Below are positions 34,729-42,909 of a stretch of 64,000 nucleotides of DNA, one piece after another. Numbering within the stretch: position 1 is the stretch's first letter; each line of letters opens with the position of its first letter. The translations under genes were made by a program, and so were the position numbers. Where the stretch lies: the NCBI RefSeq assembly GCF_001425445.1, contig NZ_LMQU01000001.1, forward strand, positions 125,221 through 189,220, given 5' to 3'. Under the pieces are notes generated by a model. That model made no database searches. It was not told the origin of the DNA and was given only the letters and a program-made list of their open reading frames with translations. The DNA comes from Devosia sp. Leaf420 (GTDB lineage Bacteria > Pseudomonadota > Alphaproteobacteria > Rhizobiales > Devosiaceae).

Positions 34729-34802
34729 GCGGGTATAGCTCAATGGTAGAGCAGCAGCCTTCCAAGCTGAATACGCGGGTTCGATTCCCGCTACCCGCTC
34801 CA
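34729..34802 (+). tRNA. tRNA-Gly (anticodon TCC)
   Basis: A 74-nt tRNA with encoded CCA. The acceptor GCGGGTA pairs with TACCCGC, the anticodon loop is CTTCCAA, and the T arm carries GGTTCGATTCC. It lies 138 nt upstream of rlmB on the same strand. Confidence 0.97.
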
Positions 34803-34940
34803 GAAGCCGCCATTCGGCTTCGCACTCGAGCGCGTGGCGATTTGCGCCAGGGCCGCTTGAGTTCTTGTTTTTCGCATGTCTTTTTCCTCAAACCGATCTC
34901 CGCGTTTAGGGGACATGCCCGGAGGCGTTAGGCGCTTGCT

Positions 34941-35696
34941 ATGAGCCGCAACAAATTCCCGCCAAAACCCAAATATGATCCCGATACCGGCCCAGTTTAT
35001 CTCTATGGCCTGCATACGGTACGCGCGGCGCTCGACAATCCGCTGCGGCTGAAGAAAGAGCTGTTGGCAACGCCGAATGCGCTTAACCGTCTCAAGGAGA
35101 CTGGCGAAATCGGCAAGGTTTCCGTCAAGGAAACGACGCCGAAGGATCTCGATCGGCTGCTCGGCGGCGAAGCGGTGCACCAGGGCGTGGCGCTCGAAGT
35201 CGATCCGGTGAGCCGGTTCGGCCTTTCCGATATCAAGCAGTTGCGGCTCGTCGTGGTGCTCGATCAGTTGACCGATCCGCACAATGTCGGGGCGATCCTC
35301 CGCACCGCCTGCGCATTCGGCGCCGACGCCGTCATCACCACCGCGCGCCATTCGCCGCGCGAAACGGGCGTCATGGCAAAGGCCGCGTCAGGCGCGCTGG
35401 ATCTCGTGCCGATGATCGAAGTGCGCAACCTCGCGGACGCCCTCGAAACCCTCAAGGAACGTGGCCTGACCGTCTTGGGCTTTGATTCCGAAGCCCCTGC
35501 CCCGATCAAGGCGCGCACGGACGACGCGCCGATGGCCGTCGTGCTCGGCGCGGAAGGCAAGGGTCTCCGCCAGCGGACGCGCGAACTCTGCGACGAGATG
35601 GTGCGGCTCGATATGCCTGGCCCGATCAAATCGCTTAACGTGTCGAATGCGGCCGCTATCGCCCTTTTCGCCGCAACCGCGGGGCGTCAGGCATGA
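34941..35696 (+). CDS. rlmB: 23S rRNA 2'-O-ribose methyltransferase, TrmH/SpoU family (RlmB-like)
   Basis: SAM-dependent knotted methyltransferase, 251 residues, predicted to modify G2251 of 23S rRNA. The N-terminal substrate-binding domain (YLYGLHTVRAALDN, residues 21-34) is followed by the SPOUT domain. Motif 1 is DPHNVGAILRTACAFGADAV, motif 2 is VLGAEGKGL, and motif 3 is IKSLNVSNAAAIALF, forming the SAM knot. It overlaps the next gene by 4 nt. Assignment to RlmB rather than another SpoU paralogue is by overall resemblance. Confidence 0.9.
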   Translation: MSRNKFPPKPKYDPDTGPVYLYGLHTVRAALDNPLRLKKELLATPNALNRLKETGEIGKVSVKETTPKDLDRLLGGEAVHQGVALEVDPVSRFGLSDIKQLRLVVVLDQLTDPHNVGAILRTACAFGADAVITTARHSPRETGVMAKAASGALDLVPMIEVRNLADALETLKERGLTVLGFDSEAPAPIKARTDDAPMAVVLGAEGKGLRQRTRELCDEMVRLDMPGPIKSLNVSNAAAIALFAATAGRQA

Positions 35697-36082
35697 GCGC
35701 GTTCGAACCCTTCGCCATTGCGCTGCGCCTGTCGGGTCTTACCGTCAGCCAGCTCGACGCAGAAACCTCGCTCAAGCAGCTTCTCGTTCGCTATGAACCC
35801 GAGGATGTTGAAGGCAGCTTTTACGGCCAGGTGGAAGTGCCAACGGACAACGCCGTCCGCGCGATTCTCGAGCTCGCAGAGCGGTCTGGCTTGGCGATCG
35901 AAACCATGCTCGGCGACCGTCGCCTCGGCCGCGCCGTGCTCGACATTGCCTTCGATTACCCAGCCGAAGGCGAAGCCATGTCCGCCCGCCTGCCGGCCCA
36001 TGCCGCTGCAGCCATCGCGCAGCACGGGGTCGATCTGGAATTTTCGGTCTACCTGACCGATGTCGAGGACGACGAAGAGTAG
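35693..36082 (+). CDS. Hypothetical protein coupled to rlmB
   Basis: Encodes 129 residues, soluble and acidic, ending DVEDDEE. I do not recognise a family. The ATG overlaps the rlmB stop (ATGA), so it is almost certainly translated with rlmB. A segment with paired TTAGCGAGC/GCTCGCTAA arms follows its stop (about 36092-36146) and encloses a small TCGG/CCGA hairpin before TTGTTTTTT, a possible terminator. Confidence 0.7.
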   Translation: MSAFEPFAIALRLSGLTVSQLDAETSLKQLLVRYEPEDVEGSFYGQVEVPTDNAVRAILELAERSGLAIETMLGDRRLGRAVLDIAFDYPAEGEAMSARLPAHAAAAIAQHGVDLEFSVYLTDVEDDEE

Positions 36083-36264
36083 GTGCTAGTTTAGCGAGCG
36101 GGTCGGATTTCCCGATTGTTTTTTAAACCAGCTCGCTAACCACTTCCTTGCCTGATTATTTTTGGCGTTAGCTCGGTAGTCGCGTGCATGGTCAAACCAT
36201 GCATGCGAATCGTCTTTCGCAACGCTGAGCGCGGCGATTCTGCCTTCTGTCCTGGACGGATATA

Positions 36265-37161
36265 TCAAGCCTCGTAGAACTGATCGATTTCAGCCGGGAG
36301 GAGCTCATTCAACTCACCGATCGATCCTTCACGGATAGCAACGTAAAGCAGCGTCTGATCGCCAGGGTCGGCGCAGACCAGTTGACGGGGATCGTCGTTT
36401 CTCGAAAAGCGCTTCAAATTGGCGCAAAGATCGTCGGGCGGGTATTTCCAGAGGTAGGAGCACTCGATGGTCTCAATTCGACCTGCAATCGGGAACGCAA
36501 TATTCGCTGTCCCCTGTCCTCCGTCTGCCGGTAGCGTCACGACGATATCTTCAGATCGCATGGGATGACCGAGTGAGGTCAGCACCGAGGCCGTGATTTC
36601 TGCCAGAAGTGATGCATCGTATTCGGTGTGCGCCGGGACAAAGGTCATGCGGCCGATGCGAGTGCGACCAAGATCGTGCAGCATCGAAAAAGAGCCAATG
36701 GCTTCATAAAGGCCGATGGCCTGTCCTGGGTCTATCTCCTGCATGGCGTTCCAGAGAGACATGGCATCGACTTCGCCCGGACTGAGACCGTCGACGGCCT
36801 CGAGCGCGGCGATCGTAGCGGCAAGCACTTGCAGTTCCGATGTCGTCGGCTCGACGGGCGGCTCGCGCGAGGTCCCGGAAGGCATTCCCATCGCTAACGA
36901 TGCCGTCGGATCCCCTGCGGGCGCCATATCGTCCCGTCTACCGATCTCAAATTCAGTGGTGGGTCTGCCTGGGGTCCTCGAAGGCATCCCCCTCGCGAAC
37001 CCGGCTGGCTTGACCATTCCAAAAACTGCAAGCGCGACGAATGCTACGCACGCCACGAGGACGACCCACCCGACGGCATCAAGCGGTTGCCTGAGCATGA
37101 CCGTCGTGGCACCCGCGAGGGCAAAGAACAGGGCGCCAGCGATAAGCTCAACTTTCGGCAA
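36265..37161 (-). CDS. Membrane-anchored hypothetical protein with TTG start
   Basis: Encodes 298 residues from a TTG at 37159-37161, chosen because a full GAGGAGG Shine-Dalgarno lies about 6 nt upstream (37166-37173). No ATG gives a sensible start. Two hydrophobic helices (about 5-23 and 30-49) are followed by a low-complexity linker with a repeated GMPS motif. A soluble C-terminal domain of about 190 residues follows (DLGRTRIGRMTFVPAHTEYD). No family is recognised. A 182-nt gap downstream (36083-36264) has hairpins only. Confidence 0.7.
   Translation of the reverse strand: MPKVELIAGALFFALAGATTVMLRQPLDAVGWVVLVACVAFVALAVFGMVKPAGFARGMPSRTPGRPTTEFEIGRRDDMAPAGDPTASLAMGMPSGTSREPPVEPTTSELQVLAATIAALEAVDGLSPGEVDAMSLWNAMQEIDPGQAIGLYEAIGSFSMLHDLGRTRIGRMTFVPAHTEYDASLLAEITASVLTSLGHPMRSEDIVVTLPADGGQGTANIAFPIAGRIETIECSYLWKYPPDDLCANLKRFSRNDDPRQLVCADPGDQTLLYVAIREGSIGELNELLPAEIDQFYEA
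36871..37000. repeat. Imperfect internal duplication in hypothetical gene
   Basis: Two 28-nt segments, 36871-36898 and 36973-37000, match at about 23 positions with a period of 102 nt. They encode the two GMPS-containing linker repeats of the protein. This points to a local tandem duplication in a flexible linker. Confidence 0.6.
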
Positions 37162-37327
37162 ATGCGCCTCCTCAGACTGATCGAATTTATCGCGAGGAAA
37201 CGATCGGAGCGACCAAGCCGGACCCCACCTCATCGAGCACCTCGTCATCAAAAACAGCGGTGTGTCATTACCAAGGTCGTGACTTTCCCATCAGCGACCT
37301 AAAACGGCCGGTCTCAAGAGCCGACGA

Positions 37328-37349
37328 AAGGCGCGCCTTAGCGCGCCTT
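37328..37349 (-). terminator. Terminator of terB-terC
   Basis: On the minus strand AAGGCGCG-CTAAGG-CGCGCCTT forms an 8-bp stem a few nt after the terC stop, with a short T tract (TTTCG). Confidence 0.7.
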
Positions 37350-37355
37350 CAATGT

Positions 37356-38324
37356 TCAGTTTTTCTCGACGGTTCGCCACAGAGAGTAGCCGATACCAGC
37401 GGCAAGAATGGCAAACGTCACACCAAGCGACCATTCGGCTGGGAATTTGTCCCATCCCATTAGGTCGGCGACGAATATCTTCGAGCCGATGAACACCAGC
37501 AGCACAGCAAGAGCATGCTTGAGGTAGGCGAAGCGGTGGATGACGGCGGCCAAGGCGAAATAGAGGGCGCGAAGACCCAGGATCGCAAAGATGTTCGAGG
37601 TGTAGACGATGTATGGATCAGTGGTAATGGCAAAGACCGCCGGCACAGAGTCTACGGCAAAGATCACGTCCGCAATCTCGATCATGACGAGCGCCAGAAA
37701 CAGCGGCGTCATGTAGCGATGGATACGGCCGGTCTTGGGGTCGGCCTGCTGCACGAAGAACCGATCACCATGCAGCTGCTCGCTTACGCGAAAGCGCTTC
37801 TTCATGAAATTGAGCACGGGATTCTTGCTCAAGTCCGTTTCGCCGTGACCGCCCATCAGCATGCGAACACCGGTGAAGATGAGAAACGCGGCAAAAACGT
37901 AAAGCAGCCAGCTGAATTCGGACACAAGCGTGGCGCCGAAGCCGATCATGACGGCACGCAGGACGATCACGCCAAGAATGCCCCAGAACAGCACGCGGTG
38001 CTGTAGATGACGGGGAATAGCGAGATAGCCAAAAATCATGGCGATAACGAAAACATTGTCCATCGCGAGACTCTTCTCGACGACAAACGCGGTCAGGTAT
38101 TCGACGCCGGGTTGCGCGCCCAATTGCCACCAGACAAAGCCACCAAACGCTAAACCGAGGGTGATGTAGAAGCCGGACAGCAGAAGACTTTCGCGCACTT
38201 CGATCTCATGGCCATCGCGATGAAGGACGCCAAGATCGAAGGCGAGAAGAAGTGCGACAAGGCCGATAAAGCCGAGCCACATCCACATGGGCTGGCCGAG
38301 GAAGACTAGGGTAAAAAGCTCCAT
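37356..38324 (-). CDS. TerC/Alx-family integral membrane protein
   Basis: Encodes 322 residues with about nine membrane helices, of the TerC/Alx family linked to manganese export and tellurium or pH stress. The two conserved acidic helix motifs are seen as SLAMDNVFVIAMIF and FAVDSVPAVFAIT. The soluble loop between them (residues about 160-190, KKRFRVSEQLHGDRFF) matches the Alx subtype. The start is 2 nt after the upstream terB-like gene, indicating one operon. A substrate of Mn2+ is a family-based inference. Confidence 0.9.
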   Translation of the reverse strand: MELFTLVFLGQPMWMWLGFIGLVALLLAFDLGVLHRDGHEIEVRESLLLSGFYITLGLAFGGFVWWQLGAQPGVEYLTAFVVEKSLAMDNVFVIAMIFGYLAIPRHLQHRVLFWGILGVIVLRAVMIGFGATLVSEFSWLLYVFAAFLIFTGVRMLMGGHGETDLSKNPVLNFMKKRFRVSEQLHGDRFFVQQADPKTGRIHRYMTPLFLALVMIEIADVIFAVDSVPAVFAITTDPYIVYTSNIFAILGLRALYFALAAVIHRFAYLKHALAVLLVFIGSKIFVADLMGWDKFPAEWSLGVTFAILAAGIGYSLWRTVEKN

Positions 38325-38326
38325 GA

Positions 38327-38830
38327 TTAGCGCTCCTCGCCCTCTACACCACCGCTAAGGCGGTCAAATCCGAACGCCAGCTCGATACGGTGCAAAGCGC
38401 CAAGCTCGACCGGATGAACCAAGCCATCCGCGATGATCACCTTGTGGCAAATGTTGCGGATGGACTGTTTTTCGGCCGCTGTCAGCTCGAGAGCTTTCAG
38501 CGTTTCAAGCGCCCGATCTTGCGCCAGATGGGGGTCGTAACTGTAGGCTCTCGCATGGTCCGCCAGCTCTTCTGCCAGCTCGGCCACGGAGAAACCTTCA
38601 AACGCCGGACTGGCGAGAAAAGCCTCTACAAGCTTTCGACGCTCCCGAAGGTCAATACTGCCATCGGCGTGCGCGATGATCGCTGACGCAGCCACCAACG
38701 CTTCGAGATAAGCGCCAGAACGAGCACGGTCGGCCTCATACTTTATCAGACGATTGGATTGCTCATGGCGTGCGCGCAACTGCTGGCCACGCGGAAACAG
38801 GTCGTCGTCGCGAAATTTTACTTTAGACAT
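38327..38830 (-). CDS. TerB-family tellurite-resistance-like protein
   Basis: Cytoplasmic helical protein of 167 residues. The start is the ATG at 38828-38830 with AGGAG 7 nt upstream. The TerB pattern of two acidic helix segments is visible: HADGSIDLRERRKLVEAF and, in the C-terminal part, IADGLVHPVELGALHRIE. TerB and TerC proteins associate at the membrane in other bacteria, and the adjacency here supports a pair. Confidence 0.85.
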   Translation of the reverse strand: MSKVKFRDDDLFPRGQQLRARHEQSNRLIKYEADRARSGAYLEALVAASAIIAHADGSIDLRERRKLVEAFLASPAFEGFSVAELAEELADHARAYSYDPHLAQDRALETLKALELTAAEKQSIRNICHKVIIADGLVHPVELGALHRIELAFGFDRLSGGVEGEER

Positions 38831-39187
38831 CAAAAACTCCTCTCAAAGTGCCACTCGGGGACTGAGGGGAGTGCGTCGGAACCCCGGCTTGAACGATCGG
38901 GCACCTGACGCGGTACCCTCAGGTGCCGCCAAGGTGATCCGACATCGCGGGGCAGCATCGCTGCCAGCGCCAGAGGGGCCCGGTCACGGCAAAAAAGATC
39001 GGAACGCTATTTCAAAAGTTCAAGTGCCACTTAGCGGTGTCTGAGCATCCACGCGGTCTACAACGTCAGTCGGCGATAGATTCTTAGCGTGGATCTTGTC
39101 TGACACGATTGTGCGCTGAGACGTCCACGCCGCCCGGAACATCGTTCCGCTCCTCCCGTTGCCCAAGGGTTCAAGAGGAGTAAAATA
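38831..39187. promoter_or_regulatory. Divergent region: structured terB leader and sod upstream region
   Basis: A 357-nt gap without a gene. The side facing terB carries a perfect 9-bp stem GGCACCTGA/TCAGGTGCC (38900-38927) and a GGCAGC/GCTGCC hairpin (38951-38965), suggesting a structured leader of about 170 nt. I could not match it to the yybP-ykoY manganese riboswitch core. The right side holds the upstream region of the superoxide dismutase gene, with GAGGAG just before its start. Confidence 0.45.
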
Positions 39188-39883
39188 ATGCAGGTTTTGA
39201 CCCGTTCGCTGACCGTCGCGGCTATTGCTTTTGCGCCATTACCGGCTTTGGCACAGACGACTTCGCCGTTTACCTTGCCTGATCTGCCCTATGAATATGG
39301 CGCGCTGGAGCCGGCAATCAGCGCTGAAACCATGGAGCTGCACCATGGAAAGCACCATCAGACCTATGTGGATAGGCTCAACGAAGCCATCGAAGGCGGA
39401 GATGCGCCGGCAACGGCAACGCTTGAGGAATTGGTGAGTGCGGCAGGTACTTATCCCCCCGCTATTCGCAACAATGCCGGCGGGCACTGGAACCACACTT
39501 TCTTCTGGGAGACCATGGCACCAGCGGATGGTGTCGGCGAGGCCAGTGCCGATCTGACCGCAGCTATCGAAACCGTCTATGGCTCGATGGACGATTTCAA
39601 AACCGAATTCGAAGCCAAGGGCGCGGCCCAGTTTGGTTCAGGCTGGGTCTGGCTGATCGTCAACGAGGCAGGCCAACTCGAGATTACTTCGACGCCCAAC
39701 CAGGATAATCCTTTGATGGATGTTGCCGAGGTCAAGGGCACCCCGATCCTGGGCAACGATGTTTGGGAGCACGCCTATTACCTCACATACAACAACCGCC
39801 GGGCCGAATATCTCAGCGCGTGGTGGGATGTAGTGAACTGGTCAGAGGTGTCCGAGCGCTACCAGGACGCCCTCGCGCAATAA
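39188..39883 (+). CDS. Exported superoxide dismutase, Mn-type
   Basis: Encodes 231 residues of the Fe/Mn SOD family with an N-terminal signal peptide (about 1-22, cut after ALA), so it is predicted to be periplasmic. Metal ligands are His52 (LHHGKHH), His103 (NHTFFW), Asp191 and His195 (DVWEHAYY). GGHWNH before the second ligand and Gln in NQDNPLM are the Mn-type second-sphere pattern. It dismutates superoxide to hydrogen peroxide and oxygen. Periplasmic SODs are usually the Cu/Zn type, which makes this one unusual. Confidence 0.92.
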   Translation: MQVLTRSLTVAAIAFAPLPALAQTTSPFTLPDLPYEYGALEPAISAETMELHHGKHHQTYVDRLNEAIEGGDAPATATLEELVSAAGTYPPAIRNNAGGHWNHTFFWETMAPADGVGEASADLTAAIETVYGSMDDFKTEFEAKGAAQFGSGWVWLIVNEAGQLEITSTPNQDNPLMDVAEVKGTPILGNDVWEHAYYLTYNNRRAEYLSAWWDVVNWSEVSERYQDALAQ

Positions 39884-39897
39884 CGTCGCCCCACCAG

Positions 39898-39921
39898 GCG
39901 AGGGCGTTAACGCGCCCTCGC
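39898..39921 (+). terminator. Hairpin after superoxide dismutase
   Basis: GCGAGGGCG and CGCCCTCGC form a perfect 9-bp stem around TTAACG, 15 nt after the stop. There is no T-run, so it is probably a mRNA-stabilising or Rho-assisted end. Confidence 0.5.
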
Positions 39922-40074
39922 GTGCGGCGTCGCGTGCCGACTACACCGGCATGTGATCCCCTACACTGCAACGCAGGCCGTGGTGAATCCGTCTAGTCAC
40001 AGGCGACTTTGCCCAATTCTATTCGAGCGTCGCTGTTCCTGATGCTCGATCACCAGCCGTCATAGGAGATACCG

Positions 40075-41304
40075 ATGCGCCCGATACCCCTATTGCTCGC
40101 GAGTACCGCGCTTTGTGCGTCATTGATGCCAGCCTTGGCCATTGGCCAGGACAGCGGCTCGGTCGAGACCCAGGCGCCCAATGCCGCAAATCAGCAGCCG
40201 GCCTTTGACGGCCAGACCCGCGCGCCGCAGCCGGCAGAAAGTCCCGAAGTCGAGAGGACGGTCATCGCAGAGAACTTGCCGCAACTCTGGGCCATGGAAT
40301 TCCTTCCCGATGGCCGAATGCTGGTGACCACCAAGGCGGGCGACATGCATATCGTGACCGCCGAAGGCGAAGTTGGCGAGCCCATTTCCGGCGTGCCTGA
40401 GGTCGATGCGCGCGGCCAGGGCGGACTGCTCGATGTAGCGCTGGCGCCGGACTATGAAACATCAGGCCGGATCTACTTCTCGTTCTCCGAGCCGCGCGAA
40501 GGGGGCAATGGCACGAGTGTTGCGCATGCCGTCTTGACGCCCGATGACGCCAATGGCGGCGCACTCGAGGATCTGAAAGTCATCTTCCAGCAGATGCCGA
40601 CTTATGATGGCGACAAGCATTTCGGTTCGCGTCTGGTCTTTGCGCCGGATGGCGCCTTGTTCGTTACTGTTGGCGAGCGCTCCGACGTAGAAACGCGCAA
40701 CCAGGCGCAGGATATTGGCAGCGGTCTCGGCAAGGTCTTCCGCATCGATGCTGAAGGCGCGGCTCTTCCGGACAATCCCTTCATCGAGACGGAAGGCGCG
40801 CTGCCCGAAATCTGGAGTCTGGGCCACCGCAACATGCAGTCAGCGGCCCTTGATGGCGAGGGACGTCTCTGGACCGTCGAACATGGCCCCAAGGGCGGCG
40901 ATGAGCTCAATCGGCCGGAAGCCGGCGTCAATTATGGCTGGCCTGAAGTGACCTATGGCATCGACTATAGCGGTGCGCCAATCGGCGAGGGTATTACTGC
41001 AACCGAGGATACGACACAGCCGGTCTATTATTGGGACCCGGTTATCGCCCCGTCCGGCATGGCCTATTATGACGGCGCTGAATTTCCGGAATGGAATGGC
41101 GCCTTCCTGATCGGTGGCCTCGTGACCAAGGGCGTCGTCATCGTGCATCTCGACGGCGATCAAGTTGCCTCGGAGGAACGGGTGCCGCTTGAAGCCCGCG
41201 TGCGCGACGTCAGAGTTGGCCCAGATGGCGCCGTCTATGCGGTGACCGAGAACCCTGACGCCGGGACGTCCTCAATCCTACGCCTAAGCAAAGCTACTTC
41301 CTAA
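40075..41304 (+). CDS. Exported PQQ-dependent sugar dehydrogenase (YliI/Asd-like)
   Basis: Encodes 409 residues with a signal peptide (about 1-24). The beta-propeller body has the soluble aldose dehydrogenase/sorbosone dehydrogenase motifs GQGGLLDVALAPDY, GHRNMQSAALDGEGRLW and EHGPKGGDELN, which supply the PQQ- and calcium-site residues. It probably oxidises aldoses in the periplasm and passes electrons to the respiratory chain. No PQQ biosynthesis genes are in the window. It is a monocistronic unit ended by a strong hairpin. Confidence 0.9.
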   Translation: MRPIPLLLASTALCASLMPALAIGQDSGSVETQAPNAANQQPAFDGQTRAPQPAESPEVERTVIAENLPQLWAMEFLPDGRMLVTTKAGDMHIVTAEGEVGEPISGVPEVDARGQGGLLDVALAPDYETSGRIYFSFSEPREGGNGTSVAHAVLTPDDANGGALEDLKVIFQQMPTYDGDKHFGSRLVFAPDGALFVTVGERSDVETRNQAQDIGSGLGKVFRIDAEGAALPDNPFIETEGALPEIWSLGHRNMQSAALDGEGRLWTVEHGPKGGDELNRPEAGVNYGWPEVTYGIDYSGAPIGEGITATEDTTQPVYYWDPVIAPSGMAYYDGAEFPEWNGAFLIGGLVTKGVVIVHLDGDQVASEERVPLEARVRDVRVGPDGAVYAVTENPDAGTSSILRLSKATS

Positions 41305-41315
41305 ATGAGACACTC

Positions 41316-41339
41316 TGGCGAGGCGTCCGCGCCTCGCCA
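41316..41339 (+). terminator. Terminator after sugar dehydrogenase
   Basis: TGGCGAGGCG-TCCG-CGCCTCGCCA is a perfect 10-bp stem with a 4-nt loop. It is followed by CTTTCTTCT and lies 12 nt after the stop. Confidence 0.8.
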
Positions 41340-41478
41340 CTTTCTTCTCGCCATTACCGCCGATTAGCTCGCGATTCCGGCCCGTTCCTTCGGTTAGACA
41401 CGACCGATGCCAAGCCAACTTTCGACCGAAGCAGATTTGGCTTAGGCTCAAAACATACGAGCGATCAGGGAACGCGTC

Positions 41479-42879
41479 ATGTCGAGCACCGAACACCAGC
41501 CTGAAAATATGCGAAGCTTCGACGCGATTATCGTCGGCGCTGGTCAGGCTGGGCCCTCTCTCGCTGGACGCCTCAATGATTCAGGGATGAAGGTCGCGAT
41601 CATCGAACGCGACCTCGTTGGCGGCACCTGCGTCAACACAGGCTGCAAACCGACCAAGACCCTAGTCGCCAGCGCCTATGCTGCCCATCAGGCACGTCGT
41701 GGCGGGGATTACGGTTTTTCTCGAAGCGACGTTACGATCGACATGCCCGCGGTCGCCGCCCGGGCGCGAAAAGTCATTATGGACTCGCGTCAAAGCAACG
41801 AAGACTGGCTCTCGAGCATGCCGAATGTCGAACTGATCAGGGGGCATGCGCGGTTTGACGGACCCAAAACCATCACCGTTGGCGGCACGCGCATGACTGC
41901 GCCAAAAATCTTCCTCAATGTTGGAGCCCGGGCCTTTATTCCGGATATGCCCGGCATTGAGAACGTTCCGTATCTCACCAATTCGGAGATCATCGCGCTC
42001 GACGAACTGCCCAGGCATCTCGTCGTCGTGGGCGGCAGCTATATCGGGCTTGAATTTGCGCAGATGTATCGTCGCTTTGGCGCGGAGGTAACGATCATCG
42101 AGCGCTCCGACCGGTTGATTTCTCGGGAAGACAAGGACGTCTCCGAAGCCGTTCAAGAGATCCTCGAAGCCGAGGGTATAACGGTGCGCACTGGCGTGAA
42201 TTGCATCGCCTTTAGCAAGCACGATGCGGATGTCGCTGTATCCATCGAATGCCAAGTCAATTCGTCACCAATCGTCGGCAGCCACGTATTGGTGGCGGTC
42301 GGCCGCATGCCGAACACGGATGATCTCGGTCTCGACAAGGCCGGCGTCACGGTTAACGAGCGTGGCTACATCACTGTCGACGATCGGCTCGAAACCAATG
42401 TTCCGGGGATCTGGGCCTTGGGGGACTGCAACGGCAAGGGCGCCTTTACGCACACAGCCTACAACGACTTCGAGATCGTCGCCGCCAATCTGCTCGACGG
42501 GGAGGATCGCCGTGTGAGCGACCGTCTCCTTGGCTATGCCCTCTATATCGACCCTCCGCTGGGCAGAGTGGGCATGACCGATGTGGAGGCGGAAAAGACC
42601 GGCCGCCGGCTGCTCTATTCCAAGCGTCCGATGACCCGCGTTGGCCGAGCTGTCGAGAAAGGCGAAACACAGGGATTCATGAAGGTTGTTTCCGACGCTG
42701 AAACGAACCGGATCCTCGGCGCAGCTATTCTCGGCACGGGGGGCGATGAAGCCATTCACGGCATTCTCGACATGATGAATGCAGATCAACCCGTGGATGT
42801 GCTTCGGTGGGCAGTGCCTATCCATCCGACTGTTTCGGAACTAGTGCCAACCTTGCTGCTGGAACTTGCTCCGAAGTGA
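41479..42879 (+). CDS. Class I flavoprotein disulfide reductase (mercuric reductase/lipoamide dehydrogenase-like)
   Basis: Encodes 466 residues. The FAD motif is GAGQAG near residue 20, the redox-active disulfide is Cys51/Cys56 in GGTCVNTGCKP, and the NAD(P) motif is VVGGSYIGLEFA. The C-terminal HPTVSE supplies the active-site His (about 449). The C-terminal double cysteine of true MerA is absent and no mer genes are near, so mercury reduction is not supported. It is more likely a thiol-active oxidoreductase of unknown substrate. It is convergent with anmK. Confidence 0.85.
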   Translation: MSSTEHQPENMRSFDAIIVGAGQAGPSLAGRLNDSGMKVAIIERDLVGGTCVNTGCKPTKTLVASAYAAHQARRGGDYGFSRSDVTIDMPAVAARARKVIMDSRQSNEDWLSSMPNVELIRGHARFDGPKTITVGGTRMTAPKIFLNVGARAFIPDMPGIENVPYLTNSEIIALDELPRHLVVVGGSYIGLEFAQMYRRFGAEVTIIERSDRLISREDKDVSEAVQEILEAEGITVRTGVNCIAFSKHDADVAVSIECQVNSSPIVGSHVLVAVGRMPNTDDLGLDKAGVTVNERGYITVDDRLETNVPGIWALGDCNGKGAFTHTAYNDFEIVAANLLDGEDRRVSDRLLGYALYIDPPLGRVGMTDVEAEKTGRRLLYSKRPMTRVGRAVEKGETQGFMKVVSDAETNRILGAAILGTGGDEAIHGILDMMNADQPVDVLRWAVPIHPTVSELVPTLLLELAPK

Positions 42880-42909
42880 TGGGCTGCCCCCCCTAGAGCG
42901 GCTCAGCCG

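Noticed and set aside
36086..36268. Possible 60-residue minus-strand gene after the TTG-start membrane protein
   Set aside because: It relies on a TTG start without a good Shine-Dalgarno, has no recognisable family, and lies in a hairpin-rich gap.
38836..39010. yybP-ykoY manganese riboswitch before terB-terC
   Set aside because: Expected from the TerC/Alx context, but the conserved riboswitch core sequence could not be recognised. It is kept only as an unassigned structured leader.
41479..42879. True mercuric reductase (merA)
   Set aside because: The C-terminal Cys pair and N-terminal metal-binding domain are missing and there are no mer regulators or transporters.
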